Shown: positions 7,646-14,837, counted from the first letter of the stretch. The stretch is DNA of 15,321 bases from Promethearchaeota archaeon (GCA_019058515.1 JAHPYY010000065.1:1-15321); one strand, 5' to 3'. The notes: generated by a model not told the origin, from the sequence alone. Program-made: numbers and translations.

Positions 7646-8473
7646 TTGGAAGAAAAAATAAAAGTTGTGTCTGTAATTGGAGCAGGATTTATGGGAGACC
7701 AAATTATAAGAAAAGCTGCGTTAAAAGACTATACCGTTAGATTTTCTGATGTAAAAAAGGAAGGATGCGAGCAGTTGGCGAGATCGCTGACGAGAAGTAA
7801 AAAGAGAAAAAATCTAAAGGGCGAAGTTACTTTTCATGATACTATTGCCGAAGCAGTCAAGGACGCAGACCTTATAATAGAAGCAGTTCCAGAAAAATTA
7901 GAACTTAAGAGAAAAGTTTTTGCTGAATTAGATAAACAATCTCCATCTCACACGATTATAACAACCAACAGCTCCTCGATTCCCGTTTCAAAACTCGAGG
8001 ATGTCGTAAAAAGCAGAGACAAGCTGTTAAACTTGCACTTTTATCATTTGACGCTCTGGCCAATGGCAGATATCATGCGCGGTACTCAAACAAGCGATGA
8101 GACATTTGAGATAGGAAAAGCTTGGTTGAAAAGTATAGATATAGAGCCACTTGTCGTAAAGAAAGAGTGTTATGGATTTGTGTTCAATCGCGTATGGAGA
8201 AGCGTGAAGAAAGAATGTTTGAAAATCTGGGCTGGAGGATATGCAGATGCGGAAGAGGTAGATAAAGCTTGGAAAATCTTTACTGGAATGGGTAGAGGTC
8301 CTTTTGCGATTATGGATGGTATTGGTTTGGATGTGGTCTATGACATAGAAATTTCATATTACAAAAAGAGTGGATTACCTGACGATAAACCTCCAGATCG
8401 ATTGAAAGAAATGGTAGACAAGGGAGAACTCGGCTTAAAAACTAAGAAGGGCTTTTATAATTACGGGTCATAG
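7646..8473 (+). CDS. Second 3-hydroxyacyl-CoA dehydrogenase family protein
   Basis: A 275-residue NAD(P)-dependent dehydrogenase of the same superfamily as the divergent neighbour but a different subfamily. The Rossmann motif is VIGAGFMG (10-17). The catalytic region reads LHFYHLTLWPMADIM, with His131, and an Asp142 where most relatives have Glu. TTNSSSIPVSKL provides the Ser/Asn part. The C-terminal domain (about 165-275) contains GMGRGPFAIMDGIGLDVVYD and GLKTKKGFY. It starts at TTG: an in-frame TAG lies 9 nt upstream, and the first internal ATG falls inside the Rossmann motif. The purine-rich GGGAAG upstream is a loose ribosome site. It ends in TAG. BKACE follows after 102 nt with its own TATA box. 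Its likely role is making or using a 3-keto acid or ester; the exact substrate is unknown. Confidence 0.87.
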   Translation: MEEKIKVVSVIGAGFMGDQIIRKAALKDYTVRFSDVKKEGCEQLARSLTRSKKRKNLKGEVTFHDTIAEAVKDADLIIEAVPEKLELKRKVFAELDKQSPSHTIITTNSSSIPVSKLEDVVKSRDKLLNLHFYHLTLWPMADIMRGTQTSDETFEIGKAWLKSIDIEPLVVKKECYGFVFNRVWRSVKKECLKIWAGGYADAEEVDKAWKIFTGMGRGPFAIMDGIGLDVVYDIEISYYKKSGLPDDKPPDRLKEMVDKGELGLKTKKGFYNYGS

Positions 8474-8512
8474 TTTACCTTTCTTTTACTAAATTAAAGT
8501 ATACTAAGAAAG

Positions 8513-8521
8513 ATATAAATA
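8513..8521 (+). promoter_or_regulatory. TATA box for the BKACE gene
   Basis: ATATAAATA with a purine-rich upstream flank (AAGAAAG, BRE-like) lies 55-63 nt before the BKACE ATG. It predicts transcription starting near 8540-8546. A 7-codon ORF (ATG at 8545, TAA at 8566-8568) begins right at that point and ends 7 nt before the BKACE start. Confidence 0.6.
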
Positions 8522-8575
8522 CATTTTTAACTAAAATCTTAGCAATGGTATTAAAAATAAATAAATAAAATAGAA

Positions 8576-9493
8576 ATGAAAACAAATCTCATATTCGACG
8601 ATAAGGTAATAATTACTGTTGCTATTACTGGAGGCATCCAAGGTAAATGGGCTAATCCAAATATTCCGATTACTTTCGAAGAGCAAGCTCAGGATGCTTT
8701 AGAATGCTATGAAGCTGGAGCTGCTATTTGCCATATTCATGTAAGGGGCGAGGATGGGCAAAATACTCCTGATTTAAGCGTCTATAATAAAACGGTGAGA
8801 TTAATTCAAGAAAAATGTCCAATTATAACCCAAATAGGGAATGGGATTGGCGCTCGAATAGCGTACGGAGTTAAAACCAGTAGTAAAGGTAATAAATATG
8901 GTCAAGCTATAGTCATGCCTACTCTAAAAGAAAGGTTAAATCTACTAAATATTGACCCAAAACCAGATATGCACACATTTAACGCGGGAACATTTGAGTT
9001 TCGAACTAAGTATGGGTCGAACACCTTTGATAATCCCCTTTCTTTTAATAAGAAATACGTGGAAGGCTGTAACGAAAGAGGGTTTGGTATAGAGATCGAG
9101 GTTTATGATTCTGGACATATTGTAAATGTAAATGATTTAGTTGATATGGGTGTACTAAAACCTCCATTGCACTTTAGCCTCGTCTTGGGAATAAAGGGAG
9201 GAGCTCCGGCGACTATTGAAAATTTAATAAATTTAGTAGATCAACTTCCAGATGGTTCGAGTTGGCAAGTAGTTACAGTAGGAAAATATCACTTAAGAAC
9301 CACTATAATTGCGATGTGTATGGGAGGGAATGTAAGAACAGGATTGGAAGACACATTACATTATTCAAAAGGTCAACCCGTTGAAAGTAACGCCCAATTA
9401 GTGAAAAGAATGGTGAGATTAGCTAAGGAAATTGGTAGAGAACCAGCAACAGTCGATGAAGCGAGAGAAATATTGCATTTAAAGAACAAATAG
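8576..9493 (+). CDS. Beta-keto acid cleavage enzyme (BKACE, DUF849 family)
   Basis: Zinc-dependent TIM-barrel enzyme that condenses a beta-keto acid with acetyl-CoA and cleaves the product to acetoacetate and a new CoA ester. The 305 residues show the family hallmarks: AITGG at 16-20, zinc ligands His53 and His55 in ICHIHVR, and the GGNVRTGLEDT block at 250-260 with Glu258. MPTLKERLNLL (114-124) and FNAGTFEF (135-142) are also family-like. Characterised members act on 3-keto-5-aminohexanoate (Kce) and 3-dehydrocarnitine, among others. No lysine-fermentation partner is nearby, whereas two hydroxy-acid/acyl-CoA dehydrogenases are immediately upstream. That suggests oxidation of a 3-hydroxy acid followed by cleavage. 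The substrate cannot be fixed from sequence. The ATG at 8576 has no Shine-Dalgarno. It ends in TAG with two further in-frame TAGs downstream, so TAG acts as a stop here. Confidence 0.93.
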   Translation: MKTNLIFDDKVIITVAITGGIQGKWANPNIPITFEEQAQDALECYEAGAAICHIHVRGEDGQNTPDLSVYNKTVRLIQEKCPIITQIGNGIGARIAYGVKTSSKGNKYGQAIVMPTLKERLNLLNIDPKPDMHTFNAGTFEFRTKYGSNTFDNPLSFNKKYVEGCNERGFGIEIEVYDSGHIVNVNDLVDMGVLKPPLHFSLVLGIKGGAPATIENLINLVDQLPDGSSWQVVTVGKYHLRTTIIAMCMGGNVRTGLEDTLHYSKGQPVESNAQLVKRMVRLAKEIGREPATVDEAREILHLKNK

Positions 9494-9534
9494 AAATGGC
9501 TAATATAGTTTAAAAAAGAAACCTAGCAAAAACA

Positions 9535-9544
9535 TTTATAAATA
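9535..9544 (+). promoter_or_regulatory. TATA box for the small CxxC protein
   Basis: TTTATAAATA is the best TATA match in the window, preceded by a BRE-like GCAAAAAC. Its position puts the transcription start at about 9566-9570, on top of the ATG at 9568. The earlier ATG at 9553 would then lie upstream of the transcript, so the gene is probably leaderless and starts at 9568. Confidence 0.65.
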
Positions 9545-9567
9545 CAAAATCTATGTATAATTTTGAC

Positions 9568-9903
9568 ATGGTTGAGGAAGAAAAGGTGACAGAGGAACAC
9601 CAAACATATAAAGTACGAGTTAGTTGCCCTGACTGTCAGGGTCGACAATTTAAAGTCACGTTAACTCAAGATATGATAGATTCTATAGAAAGTTTCCCGT
9701 TTGAGGTAGTACTAATGCATATCGCAGGGTCAGAGAAAAGGACAGTTCATACTTTAATAGCCTATATCGATAAGAATTTAGAATGCCATCATTCGGTATG
9801 TTTAACGGGGAGAAGAGTGATAATTACACCGTATATCCTATATAATCCAAACCTACTATATTTCTCTTGTTATCAGAAAGGAGTTAAAAAGCCACAAAGT
9901 TAA
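9568..9903 (+). CDS. Small conserved-looking protein with CxxC and CHHxxC (unrecognised)
   Basis: I do not recognise this protein. The open frame also has an ATG at 9553, but the TATA box at 9535-9544 favours the ATG at 9568, giving 111 residues starting MVEEEK. It shows CPDC near residue 20-23, CHHSVC near 73-78 and a further Cys near the C-terminus. Paired Cys/His sites this far apart would suit one zinc ion joining two parts of a small beta-rich fold. There is no membrane segment or signal peptide. It follows BKACE on the same strand with its own promoter, and converges on the MFS transporter gene. Codon use resembles its neighbours, and the ordered hydrophobic pattern (FEVVLMHIAG, VHTLIAYID) supports a real protein. 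Confidence 0.7.
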   Translation: MVEEEKVTEEHQTYKVRVSCPDCQGRQFKVTLTQDMIDSIESFPFEVVLMHIAGSEKRTVHTLIAYIDKNLECHHSVCLTGRRVIITPYILYNPNLLYFSCYQKGVKKPQS

Positions 9904-9984
9904 ATTACAACACATTATATAGAGATGCTATCTTTGACTTTTTCGTAGTAATCGTTAATTATTAAAAAGTAGTATTATATGTCC

Positions 9985-10043
9985 CTTTTTGAATTATCGA
10001 GACAAAAAAAATATTTTTTGGTAAAAAAAAAGTTATGAAAAAA
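9985..10043. terminator. U-tract region between convergent genes
   Basis: The convergent gap holds T-runs on both strands. The plus strand has CTTTTT at about 9984-9990 and ATTTTTTG at 10013-10020. The minus strand has runs of nine T (from 10031 to 10023) and eight T (10011 to 10004). AAAAAATATTTTTT at about 10005-10018 is self-complementary. It probably stops transcripts from both the small CxxC gene and the MFS gene. Confidence 0.5.
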
Positions 10044-11369
10044 TTAAGGTTTCATAACGGTTGAAGGTTTATCTAAAGCGATTATAGTTTTATCCTTCGG
10101 CTCTGGAACAAAGAACAATACAATCATAATTCCGATGTACGCGACAAGACAAAGAATCATACCTGCTCCTAACGCTTGTAGAGATACGAATGGATTCGCT
10201 AGTCTTTCAGCGGTCGTGGAAAACGGATTCAATGTGTCTGAGATTAATCCGACAATAAAAGCTCCGAAACCCAACCCTCGAGCGACTGAGAAAATGATCC
10301 CATTTGCACTAGCTCGCATCTTCGTATCGTACAATTCCGAAGACCAAACACCAAAAATACCGTGTAGTCCGAAACTAGCCGTTATTAACATTGCCGCCAC
10401 CATTATCATTGTACTATTATAAAAAAGTAGTGTGAATATTCCAAAAATGCATCCTCCCACCACTCCGAACGTATTATCAATGAAGAATGCTCTTTTTCTA
10501 CCGATGTAATCGCTTAATGCTCCAAATGAGAATAATACAAAAGCAGCAATAGCCATAAGAGCTAGCATGAATAATAATGCAGTATTACCGGGATTTGAAA
10601 CTCCTTGTACTGAAAACATATATTCAAAGAACACGGGAGCGAAATCGACTAGCATGTGATAGGCAGCTTCAGCCAGCCAAAATAGAATAATTAATAATAA
10701 TGTTATTTTGAGCCATTTACCACTGAATATTTCCCGAATTCTTACCTTTTCTTCAATTTTTTGTTCCCTTGTGAGTTCTTTGTACTCCTCCCATATTTCC
10801 GATTCAGGCAATGCATACCAAAATAGTATTAGGAATGGTATAGGAAATAAAGCGGTTAAAAAAGTGTATTGCCAGCCAAATGGCGCCATTAACAAAGTAA
10901 CGATTATTGCCGAGACATATCCAACGACAAATGTCGAATGTACTAAACCTCCAGCGGCACCTCGTCTTTTAGATTTGAAATACTCCGAGATTAAGGAAAA
11001 GGAAATGCCCCAAGAAACACCTAAACCTGATGTAAATCTCAGAAGTGCAAACAACCAAAACGCTCCACTTGGTACTAGGGAAGTCATCGCTGAAAATGTG
11101 GCATCCCAAGCTATGGATATTATCAAGGCTTTTTTACGACCAAAACGATCCCCAATTTCCCCAAATAAAATCGCTCCTGGTACAGTTGCAACAAATTGTA
11201 GCGATATGGTTAATCCAACAACTGCATCTCCCACACCAAAGAAATCCTTTATGTCGTTAGCAAGTAAGCTGATAATAACCAGAGAATAACCGTCGTGCAT
11301 CCACGCTATTATTGCAGCTAGCAAAATTACGATAATCGTTCCCGTTGATCTTTCATTCGTTTCTGACAT
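10044..11369 (-). CDS. MFS transporter, metabolite:H+ symporter type (12 membrane helices)
   Basis: A 441-residue major facilitator superfamily permease in the cytoplasmic membrane. The sequence alternates about twelve hydrophobic segments with the two-fold MFS pattern. Motif A after helix 2 reads GEIGDRFGRKKALI, and its pseudo-repeat in the second half reads GALSDYIGRKRAFF. A charged central loop (EEYKELTREQKIEEKVRIREI) separates the halves. An Asp early in helix 1 (AWMHDGYS) and the ALPESE after helix 6 resemble aromatic acid, sialic acid or carboxylate:H+ symporters, so an anionic organic substrate is likely. It is divergent from the sulfatase gene across 225 nt, which suggests that it imports the sulfatase substrate. 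A TATA box (11438-11447) precedes the ATG at 11369 by about 70 nt. Confidence 0.88.
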   Translation of the reverse strand: MSETNERSTGTIIVILLAAIIAWMHDGYSLVIISLLANDIKDFFGVGDAVVGLTISLQFVATVPGAILFGEIGDRFGRKKALIISIAWDATFSAMTSLVPSGAFWLFALLRFTSGLGVSWGISFSLISEYFKSKRRGAAGGLVHSTFVVGYVSAIIVTLLMAPFGWQYTFLTALFPIPFLILFWYALPESEIWEEYKELTREQKIEEKVRIREIFSGKWLKITLLLIILFWLAEAAYHMLVDFAPVFFEYMFSVQGVSNPGNTALLFMLALMAIAAFVLFSFGALSDYIGRKRAFFIDNTFGVVGGCIFGIFTLLFYNSTMIMVAAMLITASFGLHGIFGVWSSELYDTKMRASANGIIFSVARGLGFGAFIVGLISDTLNPFSTTAERLANPFVSLQALGAGMILCLVAYIGIMIVLFFVPEPKDKTIIALDKPSTVMKP

Positions 11370-11437
11370 AATTCTATTCTTTTTTTATTCGATTTCATTA
11401 AATATTTAATTTTATGAATGAATATGCTACCTCATCG

Positions 11438-11447
11438 TATATAAAGT
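11438..11447 (-). promoter_or_regulatory. TATA box for the MFS transporter gene
   Basis: On the minus strand CTTTATATAC lies about 70 nt before the MFS ATG and predicts a leader of about 45 nt. It shares the 225-nt divergent region with the sulfatase promoter. Confidence 0.5.
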
Positions 11448-11531
11448 TTTGATGAAATTGATACCTTTCTATAACTATTAATACTTATGATTAACGAGAT
11501 GAATTAGTTGTATATAGCAATAAGATTTATC

Positions 11532-11540
11532 TTTATATTA
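11532..11540 (+). promoter_or_regulatory. TATA-like box for the sulfatase gene
   Basis: TTTATATTA lies 55-63 nt before the sulfatase ATG, so transcription would begin near 11563. A purine-rich GGAAAG 9 nt before the ATG may serve as ribosome site. Confidence 0.4.
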
Positions 11541-11594
11541 GGATGGGTTTAATTATCACTATAACATAATCGTTATTTTTGGAAAGAGCGACAA

Positions 11595-13121
11595 ATGAGC
11601 GAAAAAAAAAATGTACTTTTCATAATAACTGACGCACAACGATACGACCATCTAAGTTGTTATGGAAACTCTGTGGTTAAAACGCCAAATATCGACCGAT
11701 TAGCTAGCGAAGGATTATGCTTTGAAAATTATTTTTGTACTAATCCGATCTGTATGCCAAATAGAGCTACCTTGCTTACGGGTTTATACCCAAATGTTCA
11801 CGGTGTTAGGAGCAATGGAATGATTCTTTCTAAGGAGGTACCAACCCTAACTGGAACGTTAAGAAAAAGAGGATGGCATACGGTGGCAATTGGTAAGATC
11901 CACCACCAATTTTGGATGGCACCATTTAGACATAATGTTAAATCTTCAGAAGACATAGTTAGTTGGGTTAAAGATAAAAGGCAAAAATTTCCAGTGTGCG
12001 AGAACTTCCCAATTCCATATTACGATTACGAAAAAGTAGAGTTAGTAATAGGAAATGGAACGATATGTAGCGGTCATTATACAGATTGGTTAGAGGAAAA
12101 AAACCCAAGGGTCGCCGACGATGTAAAAAGACGGTGTAAAAACTACGATTACTTGTTTAGTCTATATTGCGATCCTATACCAGAAGAATTATACAATACG
12201 ACTTATGTCAAGGAAAGGACTATCAATTATCTTGAAGAATACACAGAAGGTAAGTACGATGATAAACCTTTTTACCTTCATTGTAGTTTTCCCGACCCTC
12301 ACTACCCAATTTTTCCCCCCAAGAGTTTTCAAAATATGTATAAACCAGAGGATATAGAGTTGCCAGAAAGTTTCGACCATGTTTCATCTCTCTACGACCA
12401 CGAATATTTAGGGCGCCATTTAAAAAATCCTCCTTTCAAGCAAGCGTTTTTAAGAGAAAGCACTGAAGAAGAAATAAGAAAAATAACTGCCTTAACATAC
12501 GCTGCAATAGGGTATGTAGATTCATGCGTAGGACAAATATTGGCAAGGTTAGAAAATCTTGGTTTATCTGACAACACAATTATTGTTTTTTCAAGCGATC
12601 ATGGAGATTTAATGGGCGATCACGGTTTACTATTTAAAGGTCCATGCCCATTTAATGGAGTGCTCCAATTACCTCTAATATGGAAGGTTCCTGGTCTAAC
12701 TAAGAAAGGAAGTATAACAAAATCGCTAGTTAGTTCTATTGATTATCCTAAAACCATATTGAACTTATTGGAAATAGAAGAGCGATATCATCCCCCCGAT
12801 ATGCAAGGTTACGATATAACCCCAGTATTTTCAAATCCCGATATAAAAATAAGAGAAGCAGTATACATAGAAAACGACGAAGAAATTGGTCCTCTAAAAT
12901 CACGACTAAGACACTTAATTACCGAAGATTATAAATTGACATTATACGAGGAGCAGAGAAACTTTGGTGATATATATGATAGGAAAAACGATCCATTGGA
13001 ATTAAACAACCTATGGTACGATAAATCTTTTAAAGGGCAGAGATGCAAATTAATCGAATTATTAACCTATGAGTCTTTATCTGCTCAATCTAGATATCCA
13101 AAACGAGTTGCTGGAACTTAA
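11595..13121 (+). CDS. Sulfatase family hydrolase (type I, formylglycine-dependent)
   Basis: Hydrolyses a sulfate ester, or possibly a phosphonate ester. The 508 residues follow the arylsulfatase plan. The N-terminal metal site is Asp13 in ITDAQRYDHLSCYGN. The maturation signal C53-M-P-N-R57 is followed by ATLLTG. GKIHH (Lys101, His103) supports the sulfate site, and SSDHGDLMGDHG (Asp335, His336) supplies further metal ligands. The usual Ser after Pro is Asn, but the C-x-P-x-R core read by the formylglycine-generating enzyme is intact. A C-terminal subdomain follows from about 400, with NDPLELNNLW typical of the family. There is no signal peptide, so it acts in the cytoplasm on an imported substrate, which fits the divergent MFS permease. 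Choline sulfatase is possible, given the nearby carnitine/betaine-like genes, but nothing in the sequence proves it. It needs a maturation enzyme encoded elsewhere. Confidence 0.92.
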   Translation: MSEKKNVLFIITDAQRYDHLSCYGNSVVKTPNIDRLASEGLCFENYFCTNPICMPNRATLLTGLYPNVHGVRSNGMILSKEVPTLTGTLRKRGWHTVAIGKIHHQFWMAPFRHNVKSSEDIVSWVKDKRQKFPVCENFPIPYYDYEKVELVIGNGTICSGHYTDWLEEKNPRVADDVKRRCKNYDYLFSLYCDPIPEELYNTTYVKERTINYLEEYTEGKYDDKPFYLHCSFPDPHYPIFPPKSFQNMYKPEDIELPESFDHVSSLYDHEYLGRHLKNPPFKQAFLRESTEEEIRKITALTYAAIGYVDSCVGQILARLENLGLSDNTIIVFSSDHGDLMGDHGLLFKGPCPFNGVLQLPLIWKVPGLTKKGSITKSLVSSIDYPKTILNLLEIEERYHPPDMQGYDITPVFSNPDIKIREAVYIENDEEIGPLKSRLRHLITEDYKLTLYEEQRNFGDIYDRKNDPLELNNLWYDKSFKGQRCKLIELLTYESLSAQSRYPKRVAGT

Positions 13122-13185
13122 ATATTAATTGTATTTTTAATCAGACTGAAATGTATATTATTATGTTATATCAGCACGATATTAT

Positions 13186-13206
13186 TTTATTTTTTAAAGC
13201 TTTTTT
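13186..13206 (+). terminator. U-rich terminator candidate after the sulfatase gene
   Basis: Two T-runs, six residues each (around 13190-13195 and 13201-13206), flank the AAAGCTTT palindrome about 65-85 nt after the sulfatase stop. This fits archaeal U-tract termination. Confidence 0.4.
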
Positions 13207-13207
13207 A

Positions 13208-13217
13208 GTATAAAAAT
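13208..13217 (+). promoter_or_regulatory. TATA-like box for the longin/roadblock-like gene
   Basis: GTATAAAAAT lies 53-62 nt before the ATG at 13270 and inside the right arm of the inverted repeat. Any protein or hairpin using the repeat would affect this promoter. Confidence 0.4.
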
Positions 13218-13269
13218 ACAATTAAAAATGAAGACTTTTTTTTGAAAAAGTGCGGCCTAAGAATATATT

Positions 13270-13761
13270 ATGGTAATTGACGAGCATTCTGAATATTCAA
13301 AATTTCTTAAAGGGATTGTTATTTGTAAAACATCCGGGGAATATTTATTAGATCTTATTTTAGACTCAGAAATCAATCCAATTTTATTAAGTAGTTTCGT
13401 TGGCGCACTTTCACTTTTTGGAAAGGGAAGTCTTGGAAAGATAGAAGAGATAACGATAAAAGGCCTTGATGTTCAAATGATTATAGTTGCAAAGAACGAA
13501 TTAATCCTCATTGCTATCATGGATAAGTATTTCGTTTCGGAATCGCTCAGGGAAGAAGCTTCGAAAGCGCTTGACACTTTTTATGGATTATATAAAGAGG
13601 ATATAAACGACTGCTTGGATGTGAACAAGTTTTGTTCTTTCAAAGAAATTCTTTCGACTCAAATAGAAGACTACTTCAAGAAAATTGAAAAAAGCAAAAC
13701 CCCTGTAGCTGATTTTGGTTTTTTCACTACCGCTATTGAAAAGATGAGAAAGGACAGTTAA
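13270..13761 (+). CDS. Longin/roadblock-like small protein of Asgard type
   Basis: A 163-residue soluble protein whose first about 95 residues alternate strands and helices in longin/roadblock fashion. The order is a strand with KGIVICKTSGEYLLDL, a helix with LLSSFVGALSLFG, then the strands EEITIKGLDVQMIIVAKNELILIAIMDK. This order and the phrase pattern are common in Asgard archaeal proteins thought to act with small GTPases, and this supports the lineage guess. The remaining part (about 95-163) is helical and charged and could be a coiled extension. No membrane segment, signal peptide or catalytic motif is seen. No GTPase gene lies in the window, so the partner is unknown. Upstream is a TATA-like box, downstream the convergent DUF89 gene. 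The fold assignment is by pattern only. Confidence 0.6.
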   Translation: MVIDEHSEYSKFLKGIVICKTSGEYLLDLILDSEINPILLSSFVGALSLFGKGSLGKIEEITIKGLDVQMIIVAKNELILIAIMDKYFVSESLREEASKALDTFYGLYKEDINDCLDVNKFCSFKEILSTQIEDYFKKIEKSKTPVADFGFFTTAIEKMRKDS

Positions 13762-13839
13762 AATCTTATTGTTTTTTAAAATTATCCTTAGTTATTGACT
13801 ATAATCATCGCATCTAAACAAGCAATTCGAGCGGTAGAA

Positions 13840-14730
13840 TTAATTTTCAAACTCGGAGGTTTTTCTCTTGAAAATCAGTCCTCCTATTTTAACTTTAAAA
13901 ATCCTTTCCATTAAGCTGCATTTAGCTTTAAGGAGATAAAAAACTTCTTTATCTTTTAACGGTACGCCGTGTAATGATTCGAAATTCCCTTGACCTTTTG
14001 TTAATATAAAGTTATTCTTAGAATGTAAATATTTTAGAAATTCAGGAGTTCCAAAATCCATGTCAATTCCGGGAAGAGTGGAAGATTCTATAACTTTTAC
14101 AATTTCCGTCAATCCAACCTTTATCGCATCATTCATAGTAACATCATTAATTATTGGAGCCGCTCTTACTACATAAATAACCTCAAGATCTTTATATAAA
14201 TCCATTAAAGTTTCTATAAGGATTTTATCAAATACAATTTCACCTGCATTGTCTCCAATTATCAAGATCTGATTGAAGTTAGATAACGCTTGTTTAAAAC
14301 TAGGAAAATCGTTAATAACCAAGTTTTCAGGTGAGAAATTACGAATATCCGAAATTAGATCTATTTTATGTTGGCTTGCAAAATCAATCGTGTTTCCCAA
14401 CGCCGATGCCACTACAGCTGTAAAGAGTGGATCTTTTGATTTGTTGATTAGTCGCTTAACTTCTTCGTAGAAAGATAATGCAAGTTCATTATACTCGTTC
14501 TTTAACTCCTTGTACGGATCCTCTTTTCCAAGTGAAGAAGCGATAAGATTGTACAAAAATTCTCCCATTTTAGGAGCTGAAGTACTGTTAACATCGCATT
14601 CCAATAGGTTTTTCATTACCTCTTTTTGTAATGTTAATAAATGCTCCCGTGAAACCTTCTCCTCTAAGAGTCTATAAGCATTTATTACTTGGTTAAATAG
14701 GCACCCTATACATTCCGGTTCTAAATTCAT
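13840..14730 (-). CDS. DUF89 family protein (ARMT1-like, damage-control phosphatase type)
   Basis: Metal-dependent phosphatase-like protein of the DUF89 family. Characterised relatives hydrolyse sugar phosphates or other damaged phospho-metabolites; the archaeal substrate is not known. The 296 residues show the archaeal N-terminus with Cys7-x-x-Cys10 (PECIGC), GNTIDF at 112-117, and the metal-binding core IIGDNAGEIVFDK with Asp160 and Asn161. RAAPIINDVT with Asp196 and the KGQGNFE loop with Lys245 follow. All expected key residues are present. It is cytoplasmic, with no signal peptide. It is convergent with the longin-like gene and divergent from the GPH transporter across 107 nt. An ATTATATTTT stretch 24-33 nt before the ATG would make the transcript nearly leaderless. 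Nothing links it functionally to its neighbours. Confidence 0.9.
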   Translation of the reverse strand: MNLEPECIGCLFNQVINAYRLLEEKVSREHLLTLQKEVMKNLLECDVNSTSAPKMGEFLYNLIASSLGKEDPYKELKNEYNELALSFYEEVKRLINKSKDPLFTAVVASALGNTIDFASQHKIDLISDIRNFSPENLVINDFPSFKQALSNFNQILIIGDNAGEIVFDKILIETLMDLYKDLEVIYVVRAAPIINDVTMNDAIKVGLTEIVKVIESSTLPGIDMDFGTPEFLKYLHSKNNFILTKGQGNFESLHGVPLKDKEVFYLLKAKCSLMERIFKVKIGGLIFKRKTSEFEN

Positions 14731-14837
14731 ATTTCAATTCAATATTCTATAAAATATAATTAATAAGAGTTTTAAATAATATGAAGTGCATAATCTAAAA
14801 TAACTCAATAATATTTTCCAAAAAAAGTGATATAAAA
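14731..14837. promoter_or_regulatory. Divergent promoter region between DUF89 and GPH transporter genes
   Basis: On the plus strand TTTAAATA (14771-14778) lies about 60 nt before the transporter ATG, and GTGAT (14827-14831) 6 nt before the ATG matches part of the archaeal Shine-Dalgarno GGAGGTGAT. On the minus strand ATTATATTTT (14760-14751) is placed for a leaderless DUF89 transcript. Confidence 0.45.

Larger units (their letters stand above)
13125..13225. repeat. Perfect 15-bp inverted repeat with 71-nt spacer
   Basis: TTAATTGTATTTTTA (13125-13139) and TAAAAATACAATTAA (13211-13225) are exact reverse complements. The left arm starts 4 nt after the sulfatase stop. The right arm overlaps the TATA-like box of the next gene. 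The spacer contains T-runs and an AAAGCTTT palindrome (13196-13203). It could be a long stem-loop, a pair of binding sites or a mini-element remnant. No transposase or target duplication is seen. Confidence 0.6.

Noticed and set aside
8474..9540. TAG at the ends of the DUF2284, second dehydrogenase and BKACE genes read as pyrrolysine
   Set aside because: All three proteins already have complete family C-termini, and read-through adds only short, unconserved tails with further stops.
10708..11289. 193-codon plus-strand ORF opposite the MFS gene
   Set aside because: It lies antisense to clear transmembrane coding sequence. The composition (many Ser, Pro, Asn) is that of a shadow frame, and no promoter or ribosome site precedes it.
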